This document shows positions 11,039-22,649 of a stretch of 64,000 nt of DNA, piece after piece. The notes beneath the pieces were generated by a model, which saw only the letters and a program-made list of their open reading frames with translations, did no database searches and was not told where the DNA came from. The first letter of the stretch is position 1, and each line of letters begins with the position of its first letter. Source of the stretch: Leptodontidium sp. MPI-SDFR-AT-0119. Lineage: Eukaryota > Ascomycota > Leotiomycetes > Helotiales > Leptodontidiaceae. The stretch spans positions 1,612,001 to 1,676,000 of the forward strand of contig JAHLEZ010000012.1 of assembly GCA_020726505.1 (NCBI GenBank). The letters are read 5' to 3'. A program made the translations under genes and the position numbers.

Positions 11039-11909
11039 ATGCCGATCACGGACGAAGAAAACATTGAAGACCTCTCCACAAGATTGTCGCGACTTAAACT
11101 CTGGACGCCGGAGCCTCTGAAGCAATTTCACCCATTCCCTCGCCTCCCGAAAGAACTGCGACGCCTTATCTTCAAGTTGGCTCTCCCCTCTTCGGAACGC
11201 ATGATCACCGTGACAGCGCATTATCGAGAGCTTATGCCCAAAAAGATGCCCTATGTTTTCTTCACAGCCACGCCACCAGACCCAGGCTTACCCCCGCAAT
11301 TAGAGGATGTAAGGGATGTTAGGCTGCTCACGGTATGCTTCGAATCACGAGAGGTGTTCCTGGAGGATAACAGGGTAGGTAGCTTGTCCTTGCCGCTTCC
11401 CAATCTGCCAGAGTGGAATCTAATAGCGTCCTTAGGCATACATACCCGGTAGCTCCAAGAGCTTGATTAGATTTAATCAGCAACAGAGTACCATCTTCAT
11501 CACGAATTACCATTATCTCGTCGCCAACGAAAGTCTCAAACATGAATATAAAAGTGGACTGTGGAAGCCAACATGGCCTGTAAGCATACAAAACCTGGCA
11601 CTTGGAGATCGGCCAAATCAAGAATGGCATCTCTCAACATCTGAGACGGACATCGAAAAGCACCTGCCTTATTTGAAAGCATTCACAGGCCTCAAAAGAT
11701 TATGGATTGGGGCGTTTCTTCGTCAGAGTTTGGCGCCTTTCCTGGACTCGAGAATATCACAGAATTGGATCGTATGGAGAAAGGTTATCAATGAGGTTGA
11801 GCTAGCTATGGACCGCTGGGTGGCTGGCTTTGGCTCTTGTTATATGATTCCGAGTCCTCAGCCGATGGCCTATGGACCTAGAGTTGTAGGGTTTGGACTA
11901 CACCCTTGA
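11039..11909 (+). CDS. 2EXR domain protein (array member 3)
   Basis: Two exons, 11039-11374 and 11460-11909, giving about 261 residues. The first exon holds FPRLPKELRRLIFKLA near residue 38 and CFESREVFLEDNR at its end; the second begins with SLIRFNQQQSTIFI, the usual continuation of a 2EXR domain, so the splice restores the family pattern. The acceptor after CCAAG is my choice because it keeps frame and the motif; another AG lies nine bases upstream. The C-terminal half resembles members 1 and 2 only loosely. No signal peptide. Family function unknown. Confidence 0.8.
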
Positions 11910-12326
11910 AGCTTAGGCTTTGATTGGTGAGATGTGTTTTCGATGCTGCGACGGGATTTGCTGGGGAAAAATCATAGAGCGAGATTGATACGGACATTGC
12001 GTTTGGTGGATGTGTCGGCGTACAAAACAGAAGTGGACTTTCCTGGTGCTCTTAGGCAGAACTTGTATCGAGTACTCATCAAAATATTCTGGAATGCGCA
12101 TTTGGTAAAGGTGTGATATACATATGAACAGAAATTAAGCCTACCTGTGATTAAAATCACTATCTTGTCAAATTTCTTGCGCTGTTGATTGCGAAATTCT
12201 TAAGCAAGCTGCAGCTCAGGAGTAAACAAACCAAAAGCCAACCGAGGCGGCCGCAAGTGGAGATCAGCCACCAAGCCCTTCTGAAAGCTTCACCCTCCCC
12301 GCATGTTCATCTTTAGCAGAAACATG

Positions 12327-13148
12327 ACAATGGCCACATCATCACCCACCCCCGACACATTCCCCAAGTTCTCCCTCCTACCGACCGAGCTGCGCCGTCG
12401 AATATGGGAGGCATCTCTTCCCCCGCGGGTCGTGGAATTCCCACACATCTCCATGGAGCGCAAGATGGCGATGTGGGAGAAGGAAATCTGCTACGACCCA
12501 TCACGACCACAACCCAAACCCGACACGACATCTCTCACGGTCCTCGGCGCGAGCTACGAATCGAACAATACACTGAACGGGCTATACAAAGAAATGTTCG
12601 GATTCAACAAGCCCGAGGCGGACGATGACGGTATCTGGCGGGAATATGGGATTCAATGGATGCGACCCTACAAGGGTGTGCGATTCAATCCGAAAATCGA
12701 TACTCTACACATGAGAACGGATACGTGCAAGGCGTTGATGGAGTATGGGAAAGATGGACTGGAGCCTTTGCGATTTGTTTCTGTCTTCGTGGCTGATATG
12801 TATGAGTTGGATGTGCAGACATATATTGAGCTGGGCTTTCCCTCCGTCATGGATCTCTTCCTGAATGCGCCGAATCTGGAGATGATTAGTTTGGTGTTAG
12901 GAAGTCCGGAGTATTGGTGGGAGCAAGAACAACTCGTGATCCACAGCGACCATGTTGCTGCCTGTGGGATTGCGCTGCAAGATTATTGGGATACGTGGAG
13001 AGATACCGAGGGTGGAGAGATGTACTCGCCTGATGATGAGGGGCGAGCGAAGGCGCGGAGTGATCGGAAGAGGTGGAGGAGTATTGTGACAGTCTCCCTG
13101 CCGGAACAGTCGCCTCTCTATACCGGCCCTGTTGATACAGATCGCTAG
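12327..13148 (+). CDS. 2EXR domain protein (array member 4)
   Basis: An intronless frame of 273 residues from the second ATG (MTMATSS...); an ATG 24 bases upstream would add eight residues. The domain opens with FSLLPTELRRRIWEASLP and ends its core with VRFNPKIDTLHM. The second motif is degenerate here: the region reads ASYESNNTLNGLYKEMFG rather than a clear SRxVYLE box, so this is a diverged member. Downstream residues include a NLEMISLVLG segment typical of family C-termini. No secretion signal. Role unknown. The 5' flank up to 11910 shows no further gene. Confidence 0.8.
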   Translation, partial: TMATSSPTPDTFPKFSLLPTELRRRIWEASLPPRVVEFPHISMERKMAMWEKEICYDPSRPQPKPDTTSLTVLGASYESNNTLNGLYKEMFGFNKPEADDDGIWREYGIQWMRPYKGVRFNPKIDTLHMRTDTCKALMEYGKDGLEPLRFVSVFVADMYELDVQTYIELGFPSVMDLFLNAPNLEMISLVLGSPEYWWEQEQLVIHSDHVAACGIALQDYWDTWRDTEGGEMYSPDDEGRAKARSDRKRWRSIVTVSLPEQSPLYTGPVDTDR

Positions 13149-14094
13149 CCAGGATAGACACAGATTCACACGATACAGCAGATCAGACACGTCATGACCG
13201 TAGGACGATCACTATCTCTAGGCTTTGGTAGCATCGTCTCTTGACTACGGACGAAAGCTACTCTAAAGTAAGAAATCAGGGCTTCTAACTTGAAAGCCCA
13301 GATAGTTAGCTTCTGAGCTCCTGGTCGACTGTCCTCCTTCCCAAGAGAACAGGACTAAACCCTAGTTGCGAGAGCATCAGGATATTTTCTAGTCACGATG
13401 CGACTGCAAATCTACGGATATGAAGAGACCGGCCATGACTTTTGAGATGTTCGATGATCAAATGAGATTTGAAGTGCATTGCAGCTATTTCTCCGCCACT
13501 TATTCGTCATGTAATAATTATGGCCTCCATCTGGACAAATCGTCTGCCCCGGGAATTCTCAACAGATATCGTTCGAAAACGACGTTCTAAGAAGCTACCT
13601 GCCATGTTGCTGTGCTAGTTATTAGACAATGTTTGACTTGCTCTTGCAATCTCCCTTTTCTCAACCGAGTACAATGTCAGCCATGATTATAGATTGCCGA
13701 TTCTATATCTAGAATAATAAATTTCATGCCATTTGCTCATCTACTCAAGAACACGACACCATGGAGCTATTCAAGCCGCACGGGTACTGCTTGAGAGAGG
13801 TTAAATTTCCTGAAAGGTAAACAGGGGAGGTAAGTGCCTTCCTAAGATTTCTTCTTTTACCCTTTCCATTTCCTTTTTGAGCCCAGCGGTCTCTGTGCAT
13901 CATCTAGTTTCGAGGCTTCGAGGTTATCATCAATGTTACTTCATAGCCTCGTCCACATTGTCATCCAGGCTCTCAATATCTTAACCAAAACTTCTTTGCT
14001 ACAAGGTGTTTCATCAAGGCACCCCAGACACTAACAACGCGTGTTGATTCAAAGCTGGCATTGCGAGGGCGACTGTGGCCAATCCCTCCTCAAC
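13149..14094. other. Intergenic region
   Basis: About 950 bp between 2EXR members 4 and 5. No frame with family features and no structured repeat seen on either strand. Confidence 0.4.
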
Positions 14095-14653
14095 ATGCAG
14101 GCAGCGACAACACTCGACCGCTTCAATTCTCTCCCCACCGAGTTCAGACTAGACGTATGGAATTTTGCCTGTATACAGGAATGTCAGAACAGCCCGATGG
14201 TACGAAAAATTGCAAAGAATCCCCACCGCCAGCGGAAGATCATCTCCGAACCACTCGAGCTGCGAATCCTCGCCCTGACGAGTTTCTCAGTCCCCCCCCC
14301 CCCTCTTGCGGGCCTGTAAAGAATCTAGGGAGGTGGCTTTGAAATGTTGGTTTGAGTGGCCCTGCGCAAGCCCCGGTGGGTTCTACGACGGTGGCACCAA
14401 GGTGTACGTCAACAAAGAGCATGACATATTCTACTTCGAGGAAGGCGGTCCTAGCGAGTTCTGGATCCTCAGCAGTTTCGTCGGATATGGAATCGGCAAT
14501 GACATTGGATACGAGGACAACCCAATGCCGGTGGAAGGTCGATTGAAGGCGAGGAACTGTATATTCGGTATCAAGCATTTTGCCATCGATTGGTATTGCT
14601 GGCTGGGGGATACGGCCTTTAGTGATTGGACCTGGATGAGGCATTCGGAGTAA
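14095..14653 (+). pseudogene. 2EXR gene broken at a run of 12 C (array member 5)
   Basis: The first frame starts at 14095 with the 2EXR opening box (FNSLPTEFRLDVWNFA) and runs to a stop just after a homopolymer of twelve C at 14292-14303. The homologous continuation, with the second family motif RACKESREVALKCW and a 110-residue C-terminal part ending at 14653, is in another frame. One C fewer would join the two. Either the gene is a true frameshift pseudogene or the C run is a sequencing or assembly slip. The remainder is unbroken and well conserved, which favours a recent or technical break. The product would be about 185 residues, short for the family. Confidence 0.65.
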
Positions 14654-14844
14654 ACAACGAAGGGGATCTTTCAATCGTCATCATGAGCCGGAGATACCCC
14701 CCATGCGTTCCACCACGCCAGGTTGTAGAATACTTATCAGGCAGACGGCCTAGTGTTGACTCCTCCAAACTTTAGCTCTAAATAATCAATTCAGACACAA
14801 TCTGGGCGTAGGCCGTTGACGCTATCTTGAACTACGTTAAGAAC

Positions 14845-15261
14845 ATGGATATCGGAGAGGTTTTTCCGTCGGATACGCAGACTGTCAGGTTGAGGAGGGA
14901 AGCCGATAAAGATCACTGCGCTATCCCCATGTTGAAAGGACTAGCGGTCTGGGAATCGGAGGCGAGCGAGGACAAAAACTCAATAGACAATGAGAAGTAC
15001 TTGGGATTCGTTACCAGGCAAGCAGAATATCATAGAGTGCTGGTCGATCTGAGAAGACTGCTTAAAGAGGAACAGGACTTTGGTCAGGAAACCCCAACTC
15101 AGGATGGGAAATATATGGATATTGTCACCAGGCAAGAAAGACATCATAAAGTGATAGAAGAGCTAGAAACCTTGCTCAACAAGGACGAGAAGTTGGCTAT
15201 GGAGATGGCGGGCATGGGTATTCCTTTTCTAGGGACTTCTTTCGGGCTTTCTGTGCTTTGA
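14845..15261 (+). CDS. Small charged protein or detached tail of the broken 2EXR gene
   Basis: A frame of 138 residues from the ATG at 14845. It is rich in Glu, Lys and Arg and has an internal duplication: FVTRQAEYHRVLVDLRRLL and IVTRQERHHKVIEELETLL are two copies about 40 residues apart, likely helical. There is no known domain. It lies 190 bp after the broken 2EXR gene in the same direction and may be a lost 3' exon of it, or a separate small gene. No splice joining the two in frame was found. Function unknown. Confidence 0.4.
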   Translation: MDIGEVFPSDTQTVRLRREADKDHCAIPMLKGLAVWESEASEDKNSIDNEKYLGFVTRQAEYHRVLVDLRRLLKEEQDFGQETPTQDGKYMDIVTRQERHHKVIEELETLLNKDEKLAMEMAGMGIPFLGTSFGLSVL

Positions 15262-15729
15262 GCGGCGTTGGATTTGACGGATCGCTTTCTGGTGTTTTGA
15301 GACTACAACCATTACAGCCGGGAGGGAATAGCTCATGGCTTTAATATTAGTAATGTTGAAACTCAAACAGTCATCATTAAGGGGACAGTGGAGTTCTGCT
15401 GCAGTGATGATTTGGCAACAGTACGCACGGTATCTTGAGGCACAACAACCGCCACTTCAGCTTCGTTAGACAGCCTTCTGTTTTCTAAAAACAGTCATTA
15501 CAGCTTAGGTAGCTCGAGAAATTTTTGGTATGACAGGGTTATTCTGTCACGGAGGATTTAATATTTACAAGCCCCATTACGTGACTCACTTGATGACTCG
15601 CTTCTGCTTCAAAGCCGTCCTCCGAATTTATTGGTCAATTCTTACGATGCTGCAGAGCAACCACAACTCGCATTCATAAGAACTTCATCTTCACATTCTC
15701 TACTTCCGTTTTTATGGTCAGTAAAAAAC
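15262..15729. other. Intergenic region
   Basis: About 470 bp ahead of the next 2EXR gene. No supported coding frame; presumably its promoter. Confidence 0.35.
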
Positions 15730-16957
15730 ATGAACGCCTCAACCACTTCGAAGAAAATCCACTCAGACGAGCCAAAGCAAAACTCAGCCGACATGAACAT
15801 CAAGATACACTCAGCAGGCATAGACATGCAATCCCTCTCCACCTCTCTCGCAGCAGCGAGCATATTCTCAAGCCCAGATGCCCCAAACAACCCCGTATCT
15901 CCAAAATCGCAAACAAGAGAACCCCTCCAAACTTTCCACGCCTTTCCCCGATTGCCAACAGAATGTAAGGCCTGCCGGCTCACCTCCTCCCTGTATACTC
16001 TCGGAAGAAACTGACACTTGCCTGCGTCTGCAGTACGTCTCCAAATATGGACTCTCGCGCTCCCGCCTCCAGAATGTTTCTACACCGTCTCAATCTCAAT
16101 CCTTCTATCCAGACCTTCCTCGCATTTATCCAGCCCATCCACCAAGTCGAGCATCGCATTCAAAGTCCATCTCCAAAACTCTGCATCAACCAGCAACAGC
16201 CACCCTCTCAGCAATAGCAACAGCAGTATGCTCGACATAGGAATGCTACAAACCAACAAAGAAGCACGCTCAGTCTACCTCTCAGCCAACCCATCTTCCC
16301 TCTCAATCATCACCACAAATATTACATCGCCAAGCTCCGGGCAAGGGAAATTGTATTTCTACCCCCCAAAAACCACATTCTACATCCCGAACTACACACC
16401 CACCATCCAGCGCAACGACGCCCTAGTACGATTCATCAAAGATGACGGTAATGCAATCAAGGAGCTAAAGACCCAACTTGGAAATATCAGACATGTAGCG
16501 ACGAGAAGTGAGAGTTTCTACCCTAGTGTCGAGAGAGGTTCTTGGAGTGGAAGGGCTGGTGGTCCATCTGTATGTTATCCATTTCTCTTATTCTTCATCC
16601 TTCCTTCCTTCATCCTCATCGCTCGCTCACCTGCCCCTCCACCTTTGCCTCACTCAGCCCTTCGATTCCAAAGTAGTAATGAGTGAAGGGGGGGGAAAAA
16701 AAAAACCAAAAAAAAAGGGGGGGGGGGGGGGGGGGGGGGGGGGGGAGATATGCATAGTTTGAGCTTTGTGCTGACGAGCTATCTATACATAGATTCGCAT
16801 CTTCTCAAATCTCGAAACGTGGTATTGCGTTCGTGGAGAGTCGGGGAGTGGAGCTGCTGCGGAAGAAGAGATGAGGCGTGCCAGGGGACGGCTGGAGATT
16901 TTCAGAGAGAGGATTGAGAATGATTGGAGAGTTCCAAGGGTTAAGATGTTGGAGTAG
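15730..16957 (+). CDS. 2EXR domain protein with poly-G/poly-A intron (array member 6)
   Basis: Exons 15730-15964, 16034-16569 and 16793-16957 are supported; an optional 18-nt exon at 16658-16675 also keeps frame. The first splice joins FHAFPRLPTE to LRLQIWTLALPPP, restoring the 2EXR opening box across the intron. Exon 2 includes the second motif NKEARSVYLSANP. The last exon reads IRIFSNLETWYCVRGES and ends with an Arg/Glu-rich helix, the usual family C-terminus. The intron before it contains a tract of 8 G, 10 A, CC, 9 A and 29 G and still has a good branch site (GCTGAC) and TAG acceptor. Total about 311 residues (317 with the micro-exon). Function unknown. Confidence 0.7.
16688..16745. repeat. 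Homopolymer tract G8-A10-CC-A9-G29
   Basis: 58 bases made of four homopolymer runs, with 29 consecutive G at 16717-16745. It falls inside the predicted last intron of the 2EXR gene. A run this long is prone to assembly error and could form G-quadruplex structure. Confidence 0.9.
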
Positions 16958-17332
16958 TGAGGGGGCAGAGCTGAGGTTAGGGATCCGGGGGAAAGAGATA
17001 AATTGGTGATTGTGCTCCCATCTCAAGCTGGTTTAGCACAAGTCAGTCCGCAGCTGCATCTGCGCATGGAACAAGGACGAAGAGGAAGAGAAATGCAATT
17101 GTCGATCATTCTCAATTCATCCTAACAAAAGGATTGAGTTCCCTAAGCAAGTAATCCCAATCCAACACCCCATGTATACAACATAGACAATTATCCTGCC
17201 TTTTAATCTTAACAAAAAACAATAAAACTCCACGCCGCCCTCAGAACCTACAGACCGATGATCTGATTGGGAACCCCCACTGAATGCACCGACGCCGGAA
17301 TGATAGTCAAACAATGCCGTGGTTCGTCATCA

Positions 17333-20300
17333 TCAGTCGCTGCTGCGGACTTTGGTGGACTTTTTCGCCGTCCCGATATGTGTGTTATGTACCTGTGGAA
17401 AGTTAGATTGAAGACCGATGCTAGTGGACGTAGAGTACTATACCTTCGTGGCGAATTTTAGACTCGTTAGAGTCTCACTCAAATGAGCCTCCAGTGGACT
17501 GGCCATCACGAACATAAGTGTCTTGGAATTACCACCCAACGAGTATTGAAGCAGGTAAGTCAACTAGACAGGTCAGCATTTTTCTCTTGACCAGCTCAGA
17601 GCATCTTACCTTCGAGTTTCTGTATGGGATGTGGCCACCTTCTTTGCCTTGACCCAATGCTCCAATAACATCGCCTAGGCAACTCAAACTCTTGTTGATA
17701 TTCTGAGTCTCCTTCATCCTATCTCCCTCTGCACCGGATTGCTTGAGTCTCTCGGAACCAGCCAAGTCGACAAGATTGAGCGTGCCTTCGGAGGTCTCAT
17801 TGGTAGTGCTGTTCCGTCCAACGAGTTTCAAAATGAAAACAGAGTGAGATCTTGATGATCTCTCGTTGGATTTCGTGGCAGCGACACTTCTGTTGTTAGC
17901 AGCTTGCTTGAGAATCGACTCAACAGTATTCGCAGAGTCCAAAGGCACCGTCTTGAGCCCAGTGATGGTTGTTTGCTTTCTCTGCTCATCATGTCGGATC
18001 TCGTGCTTCTTCTTGTCGAAGTCTTTCGAGTTGCCAAGAAGATCATGAATCTCCTCGTTATAAACTTCAACAAAACTTCCCTCCATCGTGTACGTCCATC
18101 CCTTCTCCTTGAGATTCGTCGCCGTCTCGTATATTTGGTGAGTGGCACGGGGAATCATACCGTCGGCGGATGACATGGTGTGCGTCTTCCCTGATCCAGT
18201 CTGGCCATAACAGAATATGCAGACATTATAGCCATCCAGAGCACTTTGGACAAGTTGTGAAATTTCTTCAAACACCTCTTGATTCTGGCTTTCGGGTCCA
18301 AATACTCGGTCGAACGAGAATGAATGGTTCTTCCTGGTGATAGTTCCCAGGCTGCTTTTCTCTTCCTTTCCTTGGATCTCAAGCTCCTTCGATTCCTTGT
18401 CCAAATCTGGGTAAGTCAACTTTGCGACGGGTCCTTCATCGGCATTGTTGCTGAAAACTGGTCGCACTCTGCACATGACCCGAATGTTGCCCTTGAGCTC
18501 CTGGACCTGGTTGAAGAGTATACGGCGAAGTGATTCTTCCTTAATTAATTTCCGCTTGGACTCCTCAGCAGAATCTAGTGCTTCTTGCAGTCTTCTTTCC
18601 ATTTCAACGAAACTATCAGACTGAGCCTTGGATCCAGATTCCAGGAAGTGTATCCGAGCACGAAGACTGGCCACAGTACTTTCAAGGGTATGAATTGTTG
18701 ATGCCGATTCGACACCAGTCTTTTGTAGTGTCTCTCTCATCGTTGCAATCTCGCTCTGGGCATTGGCCTTCAATGTCTGCTCGCGATCAAGGTCTCCTCT
18801 CACGTCCTCTAGCTCGCCTCTCATATTTTGGATTTCCCGGTCCTTCTTTTGTAGCTCCAGATCCAGGTTGACGCTTTCAGATGCGATTCGAGACTCCAGT
18901 TCCTGAACTTCCCGAAGTCTGCGACTGCGTTCTTCCTCAAGAGTGGCATTATTTCGCCGTTCAAGATCTCGAATTCTGTCTTCCAATTCTACCGTGGCTC
19001 GACGTTCCATTTCCCTCAATTCGTCTCTGTGCTTTCGAAGCATTCGGTCAATCTCGTCGGTGTTGTCTCGCTTCATCTGGTCAATCTCGTTCCGATTCTC
19101 CCTTTTGGCGTCGTCCAACTCGATTCGGTGAGCTCGAATCTGCTCGTCAAATCCGGCGTTTGCAGTCAGTAGACTCTGTTGAAGTGATTCAACCTTCAGT
19201 TTCATCTCGTTCAGGTCGGACTGCAGAATCAAGTTCGAAGAAGAAAGTTGCGATCTCAGGCCATCCAACTCAGTTACTACCAAGCACCGTAAGCAAATAA
19301 TAAGTTGAAGGGAACTTGGGGTACTTACTTCTCTCCTTGTATAGGGCTATAGCTTCTTCGAGGACACTGCGTTCCAAGCTGGTATTTGTGACTTTGTGTT
19401 GCATTTCAGAGAACATCCCTTCCATGCGCTCAATACGCACATCGACGTCCCACGCTGTAAACCCAGGCACGTTAGAATCTTTCGTCAAATAGGGGGTCTT
19501 TTGGGGAGAAGGTCTAGGGGTTCTGCGGGGTGTTATTGGCGGTTCCATCGGTGCCTCCGCCTTGGAAAGCACCGGAATATGAGAGGGAGACTTCGGAGCA
19601 TCCGATTCCACAGGGGGCTCGAACAGCACGAGTGCATTCTCGATACTGTCGATTCTCAACCCTCTGATCCCCGGATTGATAGAAGACTTATGAGATAGGA
19701 CTGATTGTGGCGGCCGCATTCTAGTAGAGCTCGCTTGATACTCGTGTGGTTCCCTGAATCTAACTTCTCCGTCGAGTCGTAGCCTACTCATAGCCGTACT
19801 GACGGAGACATCCCTCAGGTTGGCAGTGGAATGCTGGGGCCTCAATGATTGTATGGAATGAGGAGCTCGCAATTTCTTGCTTCGGAGGCTTTGGTAGCCG
19901 TCGATTGACTTTATGAAAGTGGGAATTGAAATCAAAGGTTCCGTACCCTTTCGCCTTCCATGTGATGGTACATCGTCATCAGAAGAATGTGTATCCATAG
20001 ATGTTGCTGGTCGGGGTAGAGCGGTGGTTCCTCGTGTCATCGTCGACTGGCTAAATTGTGACCTGCTGCCGTACGAGGATTTCGGTCGACCATTTGGGCC
20101 GACACTGCTAGAGAAGCTGCCATTCGAAGTGTTGCGGGAGGATACTGATGGTGCTCGTGAAGATGTTGAGGATGTGAAGGATGGGTTTCGACTGTGCATA
20201 GACTTCTACAATCAAGTTAGCCCTTGTTGCCTTCCATTCTCTACGCCCAATCACAGTTTGGGGTGCAAACTGTGGTGCCTTCAATCGAGAGCTTGCTGAT

Positions 20301-20879
20301 GGGACTCGAGCTTCTGGAGTGTGCTGTGGTTTCGACTGGCGCCAGGACGTATAGCTTGAATGGCTCTGGACCCTCTTCTCCTTCATGGCGAACGCGAATT
20401 GTGCTGGTTAAGAATAATCATCCCAGTGTTGCTTACCCCTGCGCCAACCAGCGATGTTCCTTTCACAGGAGGTCTTGAACTCGGCGTCGGAGCTGCGATG
20501 GACCTGGGCTCTCCTGCTCTTTCAGCCAATGTCTTCCGCTTCGGTTCTGGTTCGTTGACTATAAGTATCCGTCAGCTCAATTGTCCCTCCAATTCCTCTG
20601 CAGAGGTTATGACTGACATGTTCCACCCAATTTATGCTTCAAGGAAGTGGGAGGGGGCATCTTCGATAACAGCTTCGATCGCGCATTGCTTTGCGACTCG
20701 GAGATCTCTGCAAGACCCATTTTCGGCGGGGAAGGGATCCGGCTTCCAGGAGGTTTGAGTTGCGAGGGTCGATACTGCAGGAAATGAAAGATATCAGTGA
20801 AGTGTTTGGGGCCTGGGGCCTGGGGCTTGGGGAAGCTGGCGTCGCAACCTACCGAGTTCTCCTCCTCTGTATAATCCAT
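17333..20879 (-). CDS. klpA: Kinesin-14 (KlpA/Kar3-type) C-terminal motor
   Basis: Eight exons on the minus strand: 20879-20853, 20774-20618, 20558-20437, 20380-20255, 20205-19329, 19276-17610, 17563-17444 and 17392-17333; all phases agree, giving 1051 residues. Residues 1-430 are disordered and basic (tail, microtubule-binding in the family), about 440-690 form a coiled coil for dimerisation, and the motor occupies the C-terminus. The neck-motor junction [14 protein letters not shown] near residue 696 is diagnostic of kinesin-14. P-loop GQTGSGKT is at 794-801, followed by switch I NERSSRSH and switch [11 protein letters not shown], and the last exon ends [12 protein letters not shown]. Role: minus-end-directed motor for spindle focusing and nuclear positioning. 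The tail is longer than in the well-known KlpA (about 770 residues). An ATG 21 bases upstream is an alternative start. Confidence 0.92.
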
Positions 20880-22649
20880 TTTGAGTCGTAGCAATTGCAA
20901 CTTCCCTTCAATTCAGAGTCGCGCGCATAAGAAGGAAAAGCTCCAGTAGCTACGAGGGAATAGCAAGTCGCGTGGTTATGAATAGACGGTGAGTCGGGTG
21001 GGATGGAAAGTCGGCAGGATGCTGAAAGTCTTGTTGATTTGAACTTCAATTCTTGTTTACTTCGATCACGTGGAGCGGAGGTCGGGGCAACGATGTGCAC
21101 CAACCCCTTTAGGCTTAAGCAGGATCTGATCCTTGGCGACAAAAGTAGAGGACACAAACCAGATACAATCATTATTGTCGAACTCCAGAAGAGCATTGCC
21201 TGCTGGCCTTGCCTTGCCTCGTGGAATCGCACGACTCTTCTATTACTCTTCAATTCTCATCTATGAAGTCAAAATTGACCTAGTACCGCCCATCCCTCGA
21301 ACGGCAATCATTATTCTCACAGGCCTTGGAGTATCTCAAGTTCTCCCCGCTCACATACATTTGCAGAAATCAGTGTGTATTGACGTGTGTTGATGAACAT
21401 GTACGGTCGTTTAAGTTGTAGCATTCAATTATGAACTGCTCGCTGGCCAGAATTGCACCCCTTTGCATATTGGAATGTCTAGTGCGGACTAACCTCTATC
21501 CATGTAAATTTTGGGCCCGAAATGCTCTTTGTTCTTCAGTGTGTACCAATCGTCTTGATTGTCAACCCCCCCTTCTATCTCGATGGAAATGATAATACAA
21601 GAAAATCCCCTTTGACGATGTTGGAGGGCATTGGGCAGTCAATGGAGGGCTGATAGTGTTACATTTCAATGATTTCCTACAGGTTTTCCATGCGTTTCGC
21701 TCTCTATGGACCCGCCTCGCTCGCTTGCTGCGTTCCTCACTCTTGCGAGCGTATTGATAACTCGTTTGCATGCTATGCATGATGGGGATATTCTTTTCGC
21801 ACCAATCGCTAGCTGTGTCACGCAACCCTCCCCGATGTTTGAACCTGCAGAGACCCCAGCTTGATTCCATTTCTGGCCCTGTCCCCGGATCTCGCACACT
21901 ATCCCAAAGTTGTGGGAAAAATTATGCTTACAGCTCGAGTCACGCTTAATTTCAACGACAGCCTATCCATACGCCCGGTCGCCGTTCGTACGGAGGTTCT
22001 TCAGCGTAGGATTTCATCCAAAGTTTCCATTTTAATCTCGTCGGACATTTAGGCGCTGTCAACCGCTGCATGGCATGCGCCAAGTCATCCGTTACTCATG
22101 CTCGCTACCAGAAGTTCAGAACAAAACCACCCACCCCCGCCTCAGTTTTACTGCAGAATCACATGAAACGGTCCCTAATGTCCGATCACTCCAATCATAT
22201 CACGATCTATATATGTCGACTTAGACGCTGCAATGTCCACTGACCGTTTGCGCCGGGAAGATTCTCCGTCCCGCGCTGCATATTTCAAGCCCCAATCAAC
22301 ATTGCAACTGCGTGCTTATGCCGGATGCTATGCTTTTCAGAATGCAGTTGTCTATAAAGAGAAGCACCGACGCGGCGTTGCTTATGTGATGTGGTACACT
22401 GCTACTAGCCACAGATTCAAACTCCCTGTACTTGCATCACGGCTGTTAGTGAGCAATTCCGCTACAACGTCCGCCTGCAGACCTGGTCAAGAGGTCCTGT
22501 TTTGATTTACCACGGGAAGAAGTTTACCATGCTAGTAGTCAGATACTTAGGGACCGTTTGTCCTTCATTTCTCTCTCACAATTCATCCACACACTCCCTT
22601 AACTTTCGTCGGAGTTTCCCGTGTTCTTCGTGTGATTGCAGTTGTCAAG
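20880..22649. other. Long intergenic region between kinesin and tyrosinase genes
   Basis: About 1.8 kb. Frames exist on both strands (for example 22233-22505 plus and 21562-21897 minus) but their composition looks random and no domain or splice logic supports them. It marks the left border of the biosynthetic island and should hold the tyrosinase promoter. Confidence 0.4.

Noticed and set aside
18881..19300. Plus-strand frames opposite the kinesin gene
   Set aside because: They are antisense shadows of the coiled-coil coding sequence.
22233..22505. A 90-codon plus frame ahead of the tyrosinase gene
   Set aside because: No signal peptide, domain or splice continuation; likely promoter sequence.
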